Assembly (NCBI RefSeq): GCF_004791025.1
Contig: NZ_SRUO01000001.1
Location: forward strand, 310,001-374,000
From: Mesorhizobium sp. M4B.F.Ca.ET.203.01.1.1
Lineage (GTDB): Bacteria; Pseudomonadota; Alphaproteobacteria; Rhizobiales; Rhizobiaceae
Length of the DNA stretch: 64,000 nucleotides
Direction of reading: 5' to 3'
The notes under the pieces were generated by a model. That model did no database searches, was not told the origin of the DNA, and was given only the letters and a program-made list of their open reading frames with translations. The translations under genes and the position numbers were made by a program. Shown here piece by piece: positions 52,533 to 60,964 of the stretch (position 1 is its first letter; the number at the start of each line of letters is the position of its first letter).

Positions 52533-54341
52533 ATGGGGGTCTATTGCTTCGGCGACTTCGAGCTGAACGAGGAATCCCGCGCCCTTCGCCTCGCCGGCAG
52601 GGAGGTCGAGGCGCAGCCGCTGGTCTTCGACTTCCTCGCCATGCTGCTGCGAAATCAGGAGCGGGCGCTGAGCAAGGACGAACTGCTCGAAACGCTGTGG
52701 CCGGGCGTCACGGTGACGGAGGCCTCGCTGCAGCGCGTGGCGAGTCTCGCTCGCAGCATCCTTCGCCAGGGCGGAATTGAAACGGCGCTGCGCAACCTGC
52801 CGCGGTTTGGCTACCGGATCTACCTGGATTCACCTGCCGCTCCGGAAAACAAGATCGTTCCGGCCGGCGAGGTGAGCAAGCCTTCGAGCCCCGGCTCGCC
52901 AATCCTTTTGGCACGCGCGGCCGTTGCGGCCAGAAAATGGCGTGAGGCCGCGGCCTCCTTCGCCGAAGCAGACGCCACCGACGAGTTGTTGACGGCCGAT
53001 CTCGAAGAATGGGCATTGGCACTGGAGTGCATGGGACGGCCAGCGGAAGCCATTCCGCTCCTGGCGCGCGCGGTGACGGAGTACGGCGTCGCCGGCGAAC
53101 GCCTGCGCGCGGCTTCTCCGGCAATCACCCTTGCCATGATCCATCTGGAGAGAGGAGAGCTTGCCGCCGCCAATGGCTGGCATAAGCGTGCCGCGCAGTT
53201 GATCGATGGCGCCACCGAGAGCAGGGAGCATGGCCTCTGGTGCTGGATGGGCGCGCGCATCAAGGGCGCGGAAGCCGAGCCGGAGCACGCGCTTGCGCTC
53301 GCCGAGCAGGCTTTCGAGGTCGGCAAGCAGCTCGAGGATCCGGTCGTCGAGTCGCTCGGTCTCATCTATCGCGGCTTCTTCAAGCTTTGCCTTGGGGAAA
53401 CAAGGTCCGGGCAGGAAGACCAGGATTTTGCCGCAGCGCTTGGTCTCTCCAGCGATGTCGACCCGATCGTCGGCGGTATCCTCTACTGCAACATTCTCTG
53501 GGCCTGCCGAAATTTCGGCGACTGGGCGAGAGCCAACCAATGGACCCTCAGCTACGAGGGCTGGTGCAGAGGACACGGGCTGGAGGAACTCACGGGCTCG
53601 TGCCGGCTGCATCGGGCCGAGGTGCTCGGCGTCCATGGCACGCTGAAAGAGGCGGAGACTCTGGTGCGTGCCGCGCTCGACCAGCTTGCGCTCGACGCGC
53701 CTTGGGCCACTGGCGATGCGCTGCGCGTCCTGGGTGACATTCATCTTGCCGCCGGCGATTTCGCCGAGGCCGAAACAGCCTATCGCGCGTCCCACGCCGC
53801 GGGCTGGGACCCGCAGCCCGGCCTTGCGCTGCTGCAGCTCGAGCAGGGACAGGCGGAGGCCGCCTTCAGCGCGCTCGAGCGGTCCCTGGTTGGGAACCGC
53901 TGGCCAACCCTGCAGCGGCGCGGCATGGTCCTTGCCACGCTCGCCAAGGTGGCGGCGCGGACCGATCGGCTGGAGCGCGCGAAGCAGGTGATCGCCGAAC
54001 TGGAAAGCGAGCCGCAACGTTGGCCGATGGCCTCGATCCGGGCGTTGACTGCCGAGGCCAAGGCGGAACTGTTCATGCGGGAAGATCGCCTTGTGGAAGC
54101 GGCGTGGGAGCTGCAGACCGCATGCTCGCGCTGGGCAGAGATCGGCTCGCCGACCAGCTGCGCGGATGCCAGGCTTTCGCTCGCGGCGCTGCTCATCCGG
54201 CTGGGTGACCGCACCGGCGCGGAGCTGGAGCTCGGCACGGTGCTCGCGGTCGCGAAGAAAGTCGACTCGCCGCGCCTCATGCGGCGGTACGACGAGTTGA
54301 AAGGGCTGCTCGCCGGCGCCAAGCAAGAGGCGCTTGGCTAG
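52533..54341 (+). CDS. winged-helix regulator with helical-repeat (TPR-like) domain
   Basis: A protein of about 602 residues. The N-terminal 100 residues are an OmpR/CadC-type DNA-binding domain (YCFGDFELNEESRALRLAGREV... ALSKDELLETLWPGVTVTEASLQRVASLARSIL) without a receiver domain. The rest is about 480 residues of alpha-helical repeats of TPR character (ADLEEWALALECMGRPAEAIPLLARAVTEYG and others) with no transmembrane segment, so it is soluble. GGAGGG at 52517-52522 suits the ATG at 52533; ATG at 52524 is too close. It faces divergently from the DUF4242 gene and probably binds the repeated element between them. Confidence 0.82.
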   Translation: MGVYCFGDFELNEESRALRLAGREVEAQPLVFDFLAMLLRNQERALSKDELLETLWPGVTVTEASLQRVASLARSILRQGGIETALRNLPRFGYRIYLDSPAAPENKIVPAGEVSKPSSPGSPILLARAAVAARKWREAAASFAEADATDELLTADLEEWALALECMGRPAEAIPLLARAVTEYGVAGERLRAASPAITLAMIHLERGELAAANGWHKRAAQLIDGATESREHGLWCWMGARIKGAEAEPEHALALAEQAFEVGKQLEDPVVESLGLIYRGFFKLCLGETRSGQEDQDFAAALGLSSDVDPIVGGILYCNILWACRNFGDWARANQWTLSYEGWCRGHGLEELTGSCRLHRAEVLGVHGTLKEAETLVRAALDQLALDAPWATGDALRVLGDIHLAAGDFAEAETAYRASHAAGWDPQPGLALLQLEQGQAEAAFSALERSLVGNRWPTLQRRGMVLATLAKVAARTDRLERAKQVIAELESEPQRWPMASIRALTAEAKAELFMREDRLVEAAWELQTACSRWAEIGSPTSCADARLSLAALLIRLGDRTGAELELGTVLAVAKKVDSPRLMRRYDELKGLLAGAKQEALG

Positions 54342-54412
54342 CGCATAGACGCCTTCTCGCTTGAGGTTGGCTCGGTGCGATGGCATGACGGGAAACCCCA
54401 ATGGAGCCCGGC

Positions 54413-55483
54413 ATGAGCAGCGCGAAAGAAGTCATCGTCATCGGCGCCGGCATCATCGGTGCCTCGATCGCCTGGCATCTGACGGGAGCCGGGGCGCGGG
54501 TGACGGTGATTTCGGATAGCGGCGCGGGTGGCGTCGCGACACCCAATTCGTTTGCCTGGATCAATGCCAGCTGGGGCAACCCCGAGACCTATTTCCGGCT
54601 GCGCCGGCGCGCCATGACCGAATGGACAAGGCTGGCGAAGGATCTGCCCGGCCTGCCGCTCGCCTGGTGCGGCGGCCTGTGCTGGGACATGCCGGCGGAC
54701 GAGCTGGAGGCCTATGCGGCCGAGCATTCCTCCTGGGGCTATGGCATCGAGCGCGTCGACCGCGACCGGGTGGCCCGCATCGAGCCCAATCTCACCGAGC
54801 TTCCGGAGCTTGCGCTCTATGTGGCGGAGGAAGGCGTCGCCGAGCCGGTTGCCGCTACCAGGGCGCTGCTGGCCGATGCCGAGCGGCGCGGCGCGAAGTT
54901 GGCAACCGGAACCGTCACCGCCCTGGTGCGATCCAATGGCAAGGTCACGGGCGTGGAGATGTCCGGCGAGCAGCTTACCGCCGACGAGGTGGTGATCGCG
55001 GCCGGCGCCGGAGCTCCGGGGATCGCCGAAACAGTCGGGGTCAAGCTGCCGATCGAAACACCGCCCGGCCTGATCGTTCATTCGCGCCCTTACAAGAAGC
55101 TGCTCAACGGGCTGGTGCTGGCCGAGCGGCTGCACATGCGCCAGACGGCCGAGGGCCGCATCATCGCCGGCTCGGATTTCGGCGGCGCCGATCCGGGCGA
55201 GAATGCGGAGGACACGGCGCGCGAGCTGTTCAAGGCGACGAAGGCGATGCTGGGCGGCGCCGAGGGGCTGGAGCTCGATTTCCACACGGTCGGCTACCGG
55301 CCGACCCCGGTCGACGGCTTCCCAATCATCGGCCGCGCCGAGGGGATGGACGGGCTCTATGTCGCCGTCATGCATTCCGGCATCACGCTGGCGCCGGCGG
55401 TCGGTCTTTTTGCCGCCCGCGAAATCCTCGACGGCGAGCGCGATCCATTGCTTCAGTCTTACGGGCTTGGCCGCTTCTCTTAA
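54413..55483 (+). CDS. FAD-dependent D-amino-acid/glycine oxidoreductase (DAO family)
   Basis: A 356-residue flavoprotein from the ATG at 54413 (GGAG six bases before it; the ATG at 54401 is upstream of that site). It has the dinucleotide fold VIVIGAGIIGASIAWHL and the C-terminal FAD-contact GYRPTPVDGFPIIGRAEGMDGLYVAVMHSGITLAP. It should oxidise an amino acid or amine, reducing FAD. The 3' end overlaps the convergent amidase stop by four bases. Confidence 0.87.
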   Translation: MSSAKEVIVIGAGIIGASIAWHLTGAGARVTVISDSGAGGVATPNSFAWINASWGNPETYFRLRRRAMTEWTRLAKDLPGLPLAWCGGLCWDMPADELEAYAAEHSSWGYGIERVDRDRVARIEPNLTELPELALYVAEEGVAEPVAATRALLADAERRGAKLATGTVTALVRSNGKVTGVEMSGEQLTADEVVIAAGAGAPGIAETVGVKLPIETPPGLIVHSRPYKKLLNGLVLAERLHMRQTAEGRIIAGSDFGGADPGENAEDTARELFKATKAMLGGAEGLELDFHTVGYRPTPVDGFPIIGRAEGMDGLYVAVMHSGITLAPAVGLFAAREILDGERDPLLQSYGLGRFS

Positions 55484-56853
55484 TAGCCGGTCGGCCTGCG
55501 AAAGCCGCCAGCGAGTGGCGCGATCGCTGACGCAATGCCGAGCAGCCGCGATTCCGACCAGCGACTGCCGATCAGTTGCAGGCCGATGGGCAGGCCCTTG
55601 CTATCGTACCCGCCGGGTATCGTCAGCGCCGGATGGCCGGAATAATTGAACACTGCGCCATAGGCCGGCAGCATCCAATAGTTTTCCCCTCTGCCGTTGA
55701 CCTCGATCGCCGTTCCCGGCGCGCAATGCGGGAAGGCGGTGGTCATGGCGACCGGGCAGAGCAGCGCATCGCAGCTTTCGAAGAACCGGTCCCAGGCGAG
55801 AATCGAGCGGTCGCGGCGGGCGAGCGCCGCGAACCAGCGCGAGATCGGCGTCGGCTGCTCCGGCGGGTCCGGCTGCGCGGCCTCCAGCATCATGCCGATC
55901 AGCGCGCCGCCCTCGGCGAGATCGTCGTGCAGATCGACCCGGGGCAATTTTGCCTCATCGACCATGGCGCCTGCCGATCCGAGCTTCTCGCCAAGCTTCT
56001 CGACGGCGGCGCTGATCTCGTCAGCCACCGGGAAGCCAGGGAAGGTCGTGGCGACGGCGATGCGCAGCGTGCCGACGTCCGGCGTCTCCGTAGCCTCGAC
56101 CGGCACCGGCGCAAGGTCGGTGTCGCCTCCGTCCGGTCCGGCGATGATCCGGTAGATCAGTGCCAGGTCCTCGGCGCTGCGCGCCAGCGGGCCGAGGCAC
56201 GACATCAGCCGGACGCTGCGCGCCGTCCCGCCCGGATCGGGAAAAGCGCCGGCCAGCGAAACGCGGTGCTCGGTCGGCTTCAGACCGTAGACACCGCAGA
56301 AGGCAGCCGGCAGCCGGATGGAATCCTGCATGTCGGTGCCGATCTCGAACGGCGTCATACCCGCTGCAACCGCCGCCGCCGCGCCGCCGCTGGAGCCGCC
56401 GGCGGTGCGCGACAGATTCCAGGGGTTGCCGGTGCGGCCGAACAGTGGATTGTCCGATTGCCAGTCGCTGAGCATGGTCGCGACATTGGTCTTGCCGATC
56501 AGTATTGCGCCAGCCGCCTTCAGCCGCGCCACGACCGGGCTGTCCTTTTTCGCCACATAGTCGGCAAACGGCGGGAAGCCGACCGTGGTCTTCATGCCGG
56601 CCGTGTCGTGCGTATCCTTCAGGGTGAAGGGCACGCCGTGCAGCGGACCCAGCGCATCGCCGCGCGCCAGCGCAACGTCCGCCTGCCTGGCGCGCTCGCG
56701 AGCCCCTTCCCTGTCGAGGGTGACGATGGCGTTGACCGCCCCGTTGCCCCTGTCGATCTGCGCAAGATGCGCATCCAGCGCCACCACGGCCGAGATTCTT
56801 CGCGCGGCGATCGCGGTGGCGAGATCGATGGTCGAGGCGAAGGCGATGTCCAT
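55480..56853 (-). CDS. amidase signature family hydrolase
   Basis: A 457-residue amidase with the Ser-cisSer-Lys triad: K79 (FTLKDT), S154 (GGSSGG) and nucleophile S178. The residues before S178 are unusual: family members have GGS (oxyanion hole), while this protein reads GTDMQDSIRLPAA, with Q176-D177 instead of Gly-Gly. The fold is otherwise complete to the C-terminal GLPIGLQLIGSRWSESRLL. Substrate unknown. Start chosen at 56853 (MDIAFASTIDLATAI). Confidence 0.86.
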   Translation of the reverse strand: MDIAFASTIDLATAIAARRISAVVALDAHLAQIDRGNGAVNAIVTLDREGARERARQADVALARGDALGPLHGVPFTLKDTHDTAGMKTTVGFPPFADYVAKKDSPVVARLKAAGAILIGKTNVATMLSDWQSDNPLFGRTGNPWNLSRTAGGSSGGAAAAVAAGMTPFEIGTDMQDSIRLPAAFCGVYGLKPTEHRVSLAGAFPDPGGTARSVRLMSCLGPLARSAEDLALIYRIIAGPDGGDTDLAPVPVEATETPDVGTLRIAVATTFPGFPVADEISAAVEKLGEKLGSAGAMVDEAKLPRVDLHDDLAEGGALIGMMLEAAQPDPPEQPTPISRWFAALARRDRSILAWDRFFESCDALLCPVAMTTAFPHCAPGTAIEVNGRGENYWMLPAYGAVFNYSGHPALTIPGGYDSKGLPIGLQLIGSRWSESRLLGIASAIAPLAGGFRRPTGY

Positions 56854-56986
56854 GACGAATGCTCCGGCTTGCTGGCCGCGCCTGCTGATCAAGATGGCGG
56901 ACTGTGGCGCGGCTTCAAGCCGAGTTCAGCATCCGAGGATCGGCCTCGCTTGATCGGGATTGCGCTGGTATGCGCGGCCGGATGGT

Positions 56987-57781
56987 TCAGCTCGCGAGCG
57001 CCAACTCCGCCAGAGCCGGAGTAAAGGGCCGAACGACCATGCCATCGCGTGTGATGGTGACGAAGCTCGATGGCGGGATCGCCTGCCACTCGCCGCCTTC
57101 GCGGTCGAAGGGCTCCGAGACGATGCAGCGGCCCCTTCCAAAGGCCGAGGTGTAAAGCGTCGGCGCATGATCGTCGGTGGCGTAGCGCACGGCGTGCAGT
57201 GCCTTGCCGTCCGAGAAGGCGGCGGTGAGCTTCAGCGCCGGGTCCAGACCGGCGCGGCGCGAGGCGTCGAGCACGCGATTGGCGGCGCGCGTTGCCGCGC
57301 CATGCGGATCACGCGACAGGCCCTCGTCGATCATCAGCAGGAAGAACAGCTCGGAATCGGTGCTGCCCGAGCGCCGGTCGTAGACGGCGTCCGAAAGCGA
57401 GTTCTCCAGTCCGCGGCGTATCCTTTCGAAGCTGTGGATCTGGCCGTTATGCATGAACGACCAGCGGCCGGAAATGAACGGGTGGCAGTTCATGCGGCTG
57501 GTGCCGCCACCGGTCGAGGCGCGGACGTGGGCCAGGAAAAGGCCGGATCTGATCTGCTGGCACAGGCTTTTCAGATTGGGGTCTGACCAGGCCGGCAGAA
57601 TATCGCGATAGAGCCCAGGCTCGGGCCGCCCGCCATACCAGGCGAGACCGAAGCCGTCGGCATTGGTCGGCGATTTCGCCTCCCGCGCGTCGCGGCTCTG
57701 AACGATCAGCGAGTGGGAAGGTGCGGTGACGATCTCTTCAAGGAATATCGCTTCGCCGAGATAGGCGGCCCATCTGCACAT
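56987..57781 (-). CDS. class II glutamine amidotransferase (YafJ/Dug3-like), copy 1
   Basis: A 264-residue N-terminal nucleophile hydrolase. The start MCRWAAYLGEAIFLEE puts the catalytic Cys at position 2, exposed after Met removal; other family marks are SPTNADGFGLAWYG, LAHVRASTGG and MNCHPFISGRWSFMHNGQI. About 80 percent identical by eye to the neighbour at 57997, so this is a tandem duplication. No synthase domain is attached, so the glutamine or gamma-glutamyl hydrolase partner is unknown. Its upstream region holds copy 2 of the repeated element. Confidence 0.9.
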   Translation of the reverse strand: MCRWAAYLGEAIFLEEIVTAPSHSLIVQSRDAREAKSPTNADGFGLAWYGGRPEPGLYRDILPAWSDPNLKSLCQQIRSGLFLAHVRASTGGGTSRMNCHPFISGRWSFMHNGQIHSFERIRRGLENSLSDAVYDRRSGSTDSELFFLLMIDEGLSRDPHGAATRAANRVLDASRRAGLDPALKLTAAFSDGKALHAVRYATDDHAPTLYTSAFGRGRCIVSEPFDREGGEWQAIPPSSFVTITRDGMVVRPFTPALAELALAS

Positions 57782-57856
57782 TGTCGCGTCATCCTCTTTT
57801 GCCCATCCAACCGGGGCCGCGAATGAAAACCATTCGCCGCCGGTGAGGCGCCAGAG

Positions 57857-57917
57857 ATGACAGGAGGACGGTTTGGCGTCCTTACGTCGCGCTGATGTTT
57901 TGCTGATCCTTTGCCCA
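57857..57917 (-). promoter_or_regulatory. repeated upstream element, copy 2
   Basis: Second copy of the element at 52447-52508: ATGACAGGAGG, an 11-base spacer, TCCTTACG and a 31-base block that differs from copy 1 at five positions. It lies 76 bases upstream of the minus-strand amidotransferase starting at 57781. The bases immediately before both downstream starts are also alike (GAGGATGACGCGACA and GAGGAGACTACGACA). Confidence 0.65.
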
Positions 57918-57996
57918 AGGCAGGCCGGAAAGATGGCGGCGATCGCCGGGCGATTCCGGCCCGGACCGCACCGGTCTCGACGGATCGAGATCGTGT

Positions 57997-58797
57997 TTAG
58001 CCGACCAGCGCCAGCTTGTTCGCTGCAGGTGCAAAAGGCCGAATGCCCATGCCGTCCGCCGTCATGGTGACGAAGCTCGACGGCGGGATCGCCTGCCACT
58101 CGCCGCCGTCGCGGTCGAAGGGTTCGGAAACGATGCAGCGGCCCGCGCCGTTGCGGAAGACGGAGGTGTAGAGCGTCGGCGCATGATCATCGGTGGCGTA
58201 GCGCACGGCATGGAGCGCCTGGCCGTCGGAGAAAGCAGCCGTCAGCTTCAGCGCCGGCTCGAGGCCAGCGCGACGCGAGGCTTCCAGCACGCGACTGGTG
58301 GCGCGCGACACCGCGCCTTGCGGGTCTTCGGACAGACCCTCGTCGATCATCAGGAGAAAAAAGAGCTCGGAATCTGTGGTGCCCTCGCGCTGGTCGAAGA
58401 CGGCGTCGCAGAGCGAATTCTCCAGCGCGCGACGGATCTTCTCGAAACCACCGATCTGGCCGTTGTGCATGAACGACCAGCGGCCGGAGATGAAGGGATG
58501 GCAGTTCATGCGGCTGGTGGCGCCGCCGGTCGAGGCGCGCACATGGGCGAGGAACAGGCCGGACTTGATCTGCCGGCACAGGCTCTTCAGATTGGGGTCC
58601 GACCAGGCCGGCAGGATGTCGCGATAGAGGCCGGGCTCGGGCCGGTCGCCATACCAGGCAAGCCCGAAACCGTCGCCATTGGTCGGCGACTTGGCTTCCT
58701 GGGCGCAGTGGCTCTGGGCGATCAGCGAATGGCAGGGCGCGGTGATGATGTCTTCGAGGAAGACCGCTTCACCAAAATAGGCCGCCCACCGGCACAT
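57997..58797 (-). CDS. class II glutamine amidotransferase (YafJ/Dug3-like), copy 2
   Basis: A 266-residue paralogue of the upstream-strand neighbour: MCRWAAYFGEAVFLED with the nucleophile Cys2, SPTNGDGFGLAWYG and LAHVRASTGGATSRMNCHPF. A two-residue insertion (FRNGAG) near position 228 and scattered substitutions mark the copies. The start is 16 bases after the DUF6356 stop, so this copy is likely expressed from the DUF6356 promoter, unlike copy 1. Confidence 0.9.
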   Translation of the reverse strand: MCRWAAYFGEAVFLEDIITAPCHSLIAQSHCAQEAKSPTNGDGFGLAWYGDRPEPGLYRDILPAWSDPNLKSLCRQIKSGLFLAHVRASTGGATSRMNCHPFISGRWSFMHNGQIGGFEKIRRALENSLCDAVFDQREGTTDSELFFLLMIDEGLSEDPQGAVSRATSRVLEASRRAGLEPALKLTAAFSDGQALHAVRYATDDHAPTLYTSVFRNGAGRCIVSEPFDRDGGEWQAIPPSSFVTMTADGMGIRPFAPAANKLALVG

Positions 58798-58812
58798 CGC
58801 ATTCCACCGTTG

Positions 58813-59064
58813 CTAGGCGCGGTCCATCAGAGCCTTGGGCTCCTTGACCGCGTGTGAGCCTCTGTTGTGCGTCCGCTCATAGAGCTCGCGGACGATTCGG
58901 CTGGCGGTAGTCTCGAACAGAAATGGCAAGAAAGCGTGAACGAGCGCTGCGCCCGCGGCCATCGACAGGCGCGAGCAGAACCAGGCGGCGAAGGCCATGT
59001 GGCTGAAATAGGTCTCGCCCACCTTGGCCGGGTGAGAGGTGAACAGCTTCGAAAACGTCGTCAT
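58813..59064 (-). CDS. DUF6356 family protein
   Basis: An 83-residue protein (MTTFSKLFTSHPAKVGETYFSHMAFAAWFCSRLSMAAGAALVHAFLPFLFETTASRIVRELYERT), with GGAGGGATCACC before the ATG at 59064. The pattern SHPAxVGExYxxHM plus ALxHAFLPFLFE matches DUF6356. It has a hydrophobic central stretch, perhaps one membrane helix. It is divergent from the Lrp-type regulator and probably cotranscribed with amidotransferase copy 2. Confidence 0.82.
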   Translation of the reverse strand: MTTFSKLFTSHPAKVGETYFSHMAFAAWFCSRLSMAAGAALVHAFLPFLFETTASRIVRELYERTHNRGSHAVKEPKALMDRA

Positions 59065-59130
59065 GGTGATCCCTCCTGCCGGGATGAGCCCCGATGCTGG
59101 GTATCGTGCCACGGGTCAAAGGTTCATCGA

Positions 59131-59166
59131 TCCCAAATTGTCCTTGCGATGAGCAACAATTTGGGA
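59131..59166. promoter_or_regulatory. perfect 11-bp inverted repeat in the lrp/DUF6356 promoter region
   Basis: TCCCAAATTGT (59131-59141) is repeated as ACAATTTGGGA (59156-59166) with a 14-base spacer. A related GGGACATTCATCCC follows at 59163-59176, up to the Lrp start. It lies between the divergent DUF6356 and Lrp genes and fits an Lrp/AsnC-type binding site for autoregulation and control of the neighbour. Confidence 0.65.
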
Positions 59167-59176
59167 CATTCATCCC

Positions 59177-59650
59177 ATGATGAGCATAGAAATCGATGAA
59201 ATCGATCGAAGATTGCTGGCGGAGCTGCAACGCGACGGCACGTTGTCGGTCGATCAGCTGTCGGAGCGGGTGGCGCTGTCGCGCAATGCCTGCTGGCGGC
59301 GGGTCAAGCGGCTCGAGGAGGACGGTGTCATCACCGGGCGCGTAGCGCTGGTCGATGCCGACAAGCTCGGGCTCGGCCTCTCCGTGTTCATCCTGGTCCG
59401 CACCTCCAACCACGATCCGGACTGGCTGCAGAAATTCCGCGCGGCGGTGACCGGCTTTGCCGAGATCACCGGCGTCTACCGCATGTCGGGCGATCTCGAC
59501 TATGTGCTGAGAGCCCGCGTCGCCGACGTGAAGGCCTATGACCGGCTCTACCAGCGGCTGATCGCCAAGGTGGCGTTGTCGGATGTCTCGGCCTCCTTCG
59601 TCATGGAGGAGATCAAGGAGACGACCGTCGTACCGGTAGAGCTGCGCTGA
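59177..59650 (+). CDS. Lrp/AsnC family transcriptional regulator
   Basis: A 157-residue regulator: winged helix IDRRLLAELQRDGTLSVDQLSERVALSRNACWRRVKRLEEDGVI followed by a RAM/ligand-binding domain (YRMSGDLDYVLRARVADVKAYDRLYQRL). ATGs at 59177 and 59180 are both possible; no good Shine-Dalgarno is visible. Likely responds to an amino acid. The inverted repeat upstream suggests autoregulation and control of DUF6356 and the amidotransferase. Confidence 0.92.
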   Translation: MMSIEIDEIDRRLLAELQRDGTLSVDQLSERVALSRNACWRRVKRLEEDGVITGRVALVDADKLGLGLSVFILVRTSNHDPDWLQKFRAAVTGFAEITGVYRMSGDLDYVLRARVADVKAYDRLYQRLIAKVALSDVSASFVMEEIKETTVVPVELR

Positions 59651-59734
59651 GCAGGAACCGCCTCGAAAGAAAGGCGTTGACAGCGTTGCTGCCGGGTTGA
59701 CCTTTCCGGCACTCGCGCCGATAGGAATGGGCTC

Positions 59735-60220
59735 ATGCGCACAGCTGTCTATCCCTCCTCCGTCATCGGCCCCTCCGTCGGTTTCGTCCGGCTTCCGCAT
59801 GGCGAAGGCCTGCCACTGCCGGCCTATGAAAGCTCAGGCGCCGCCGGCATGGATTTGCGCGCCGCGGTGCCGGAAGACCGGCCTTTGCTGATCCTGCCCG
59901 GTAAACGCGCGCTGGTGCCGACCGGGCTGATCGCGGAAATTCCCGAAGGCATGGAAGGCCAGGTCCGGCCGCGCTCGGGCCTCGCTTTCAAACACGGCCT
60001 TACCGTTCTCAATTCACCCGGCACCATCGACAGCGATTATCGCGGCGAGGTGAAGGTGCTGCTGGTCAATCTCGGCGACGAGGACTTTGCGGTGACGCGC
60101 GGCATGCGCATCGCCCAGATCGTCTTTGCCGCGGTGACTCAGGTGGCGGTGGAAGAACGTTCCCTGGCTGGCAGCACGACGCGCGGCGGCGGCGGTTTCG
60201 GGTCTACCGGCACCGCTTGA
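59735..60220 (+). CDS. dut: dUTP diphosphatase
   Basis: A 161-residue trimeric dUTPase with all five motifs: [34 protein letters not shown] and GGFGSTG. It hydrolyses dUTP to dUMP, preventing uracil incorporation. The N-terminus carries an extra [14 protein letters not shown] stretch. The stop codon overlaps the next ATG by one base (TGATG). Confidence 0.97.
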   Translation: MRTAVYPSSVIGPSVGFVRLPHGEGLPLPAYESSGAAGMDLRAAVPEDRPLLILPGKRALVPTGLIAEIPEGMEGQVRPRSGLAFKHGLTVLNSPGTIDSDYRGEVKVLLVNLGDEDFAVTRGMRIAQIVFAAVTQVAVEERSLAGSTTRGGGGFGSTGTA

Positions 60221-60885
60221 TGCGTGGGCCCTTTCCAAAGCTGGTCATCTTCGACTGCGACGGGGTCCTGGTCGACACCGAGAACCTTGCCAACCGGCGC
60301 CTCGCCGAGTGGCTGAGCGGCGCCGGCTTCGCCACCACCTTCGAATATTGCCGCAAGAACTTCTCCGGCCGCAGCATGGCCTCGGTGCAGAAAGAGATCG
60401 AAGCGGCGACCGAGGTCAGGCTCGGCGTCGATTTCGTCGACCGTTGGAACGCCGGCCTGCCGGACCTGTTCGCGCATGGCGTCGAGGCAATCCCTCATGT
60501 TCGCGACTTCGTCGAGAAGGTGCGGGCCGCCGGCATCGCCTATTGCGTCGCCTCCTCGGCGCGGGTGTCGAAGATGCACATCACGCTGGGCCAGACCGGG
60601 CTGTTGCCGCTGTTCGAGCACGCCATGTTCTCCTCGACCATGGTCGGGCGCGGCAAGCCGTTTCCGGACCTGTTCCTCTACGCGGCAAAGACCATGGGCT
60701 TCGCGCCGGCCGACTGCATCGTCATCGAGGACAGCGTCGCAGGCACCGAGGCCGGCATCGCCGCCGGCATGCGCGTCTTCTCCTATCACGCGGACCCCTA
60801 TTCCGATCCGCACGGCCTGGAAGAGGCCGGCGGCATCCTGTTCGACGACATGCGCGAGCTGGCCGGGCTGGTGCCGATCCCCTGA
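60220..60885 (+). CDS. HAD-IA family phosphatase (beta-phosphoglucomutase/YieH-like)
   Basis: A 221-residue HAD protein: DCDGVLVDTENLANRRL for motif I, ASSARVSK for motif II, RGKPFPDLFLYAAK for motif III and VIEDSVAGTEAGIAAG for motif IV. A helical cap lies at residues 16-85. It is translationally coupled to dut (TGATG), so a role in nucleotide or sugar-phosphate clean-up is reasonable. Substrate unknown. Confidence 0.88.
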   Translation: MRGPFPKLVIFDCDGVLVDTENLANRRLAEWLSGAGFATTFEYCRKNFSGRSMASVQKEIEAATEVRLGVDFVDRWNAGLPDLFAHGVEAIPHVRDFVEKVRAAGIAYCVASSARVSKMHITLGQTGLLPLFEHAMFSSTMVGRGKPFPDLFLYAAKTMGFAPADCIVIEDSVAGTEAGIAAGMRVFSYHADPYSDPHGLEEAGGILFDDMRELAGLVPIP

Positions 60886-60964
60886 GCCTATGTTCGACCT
60901 TGCCCCCGGCTGTGCGCTGCAAAACTCCGTGCTAGCGTGCGCTCTTTCGAGGGCACCCGCACAT

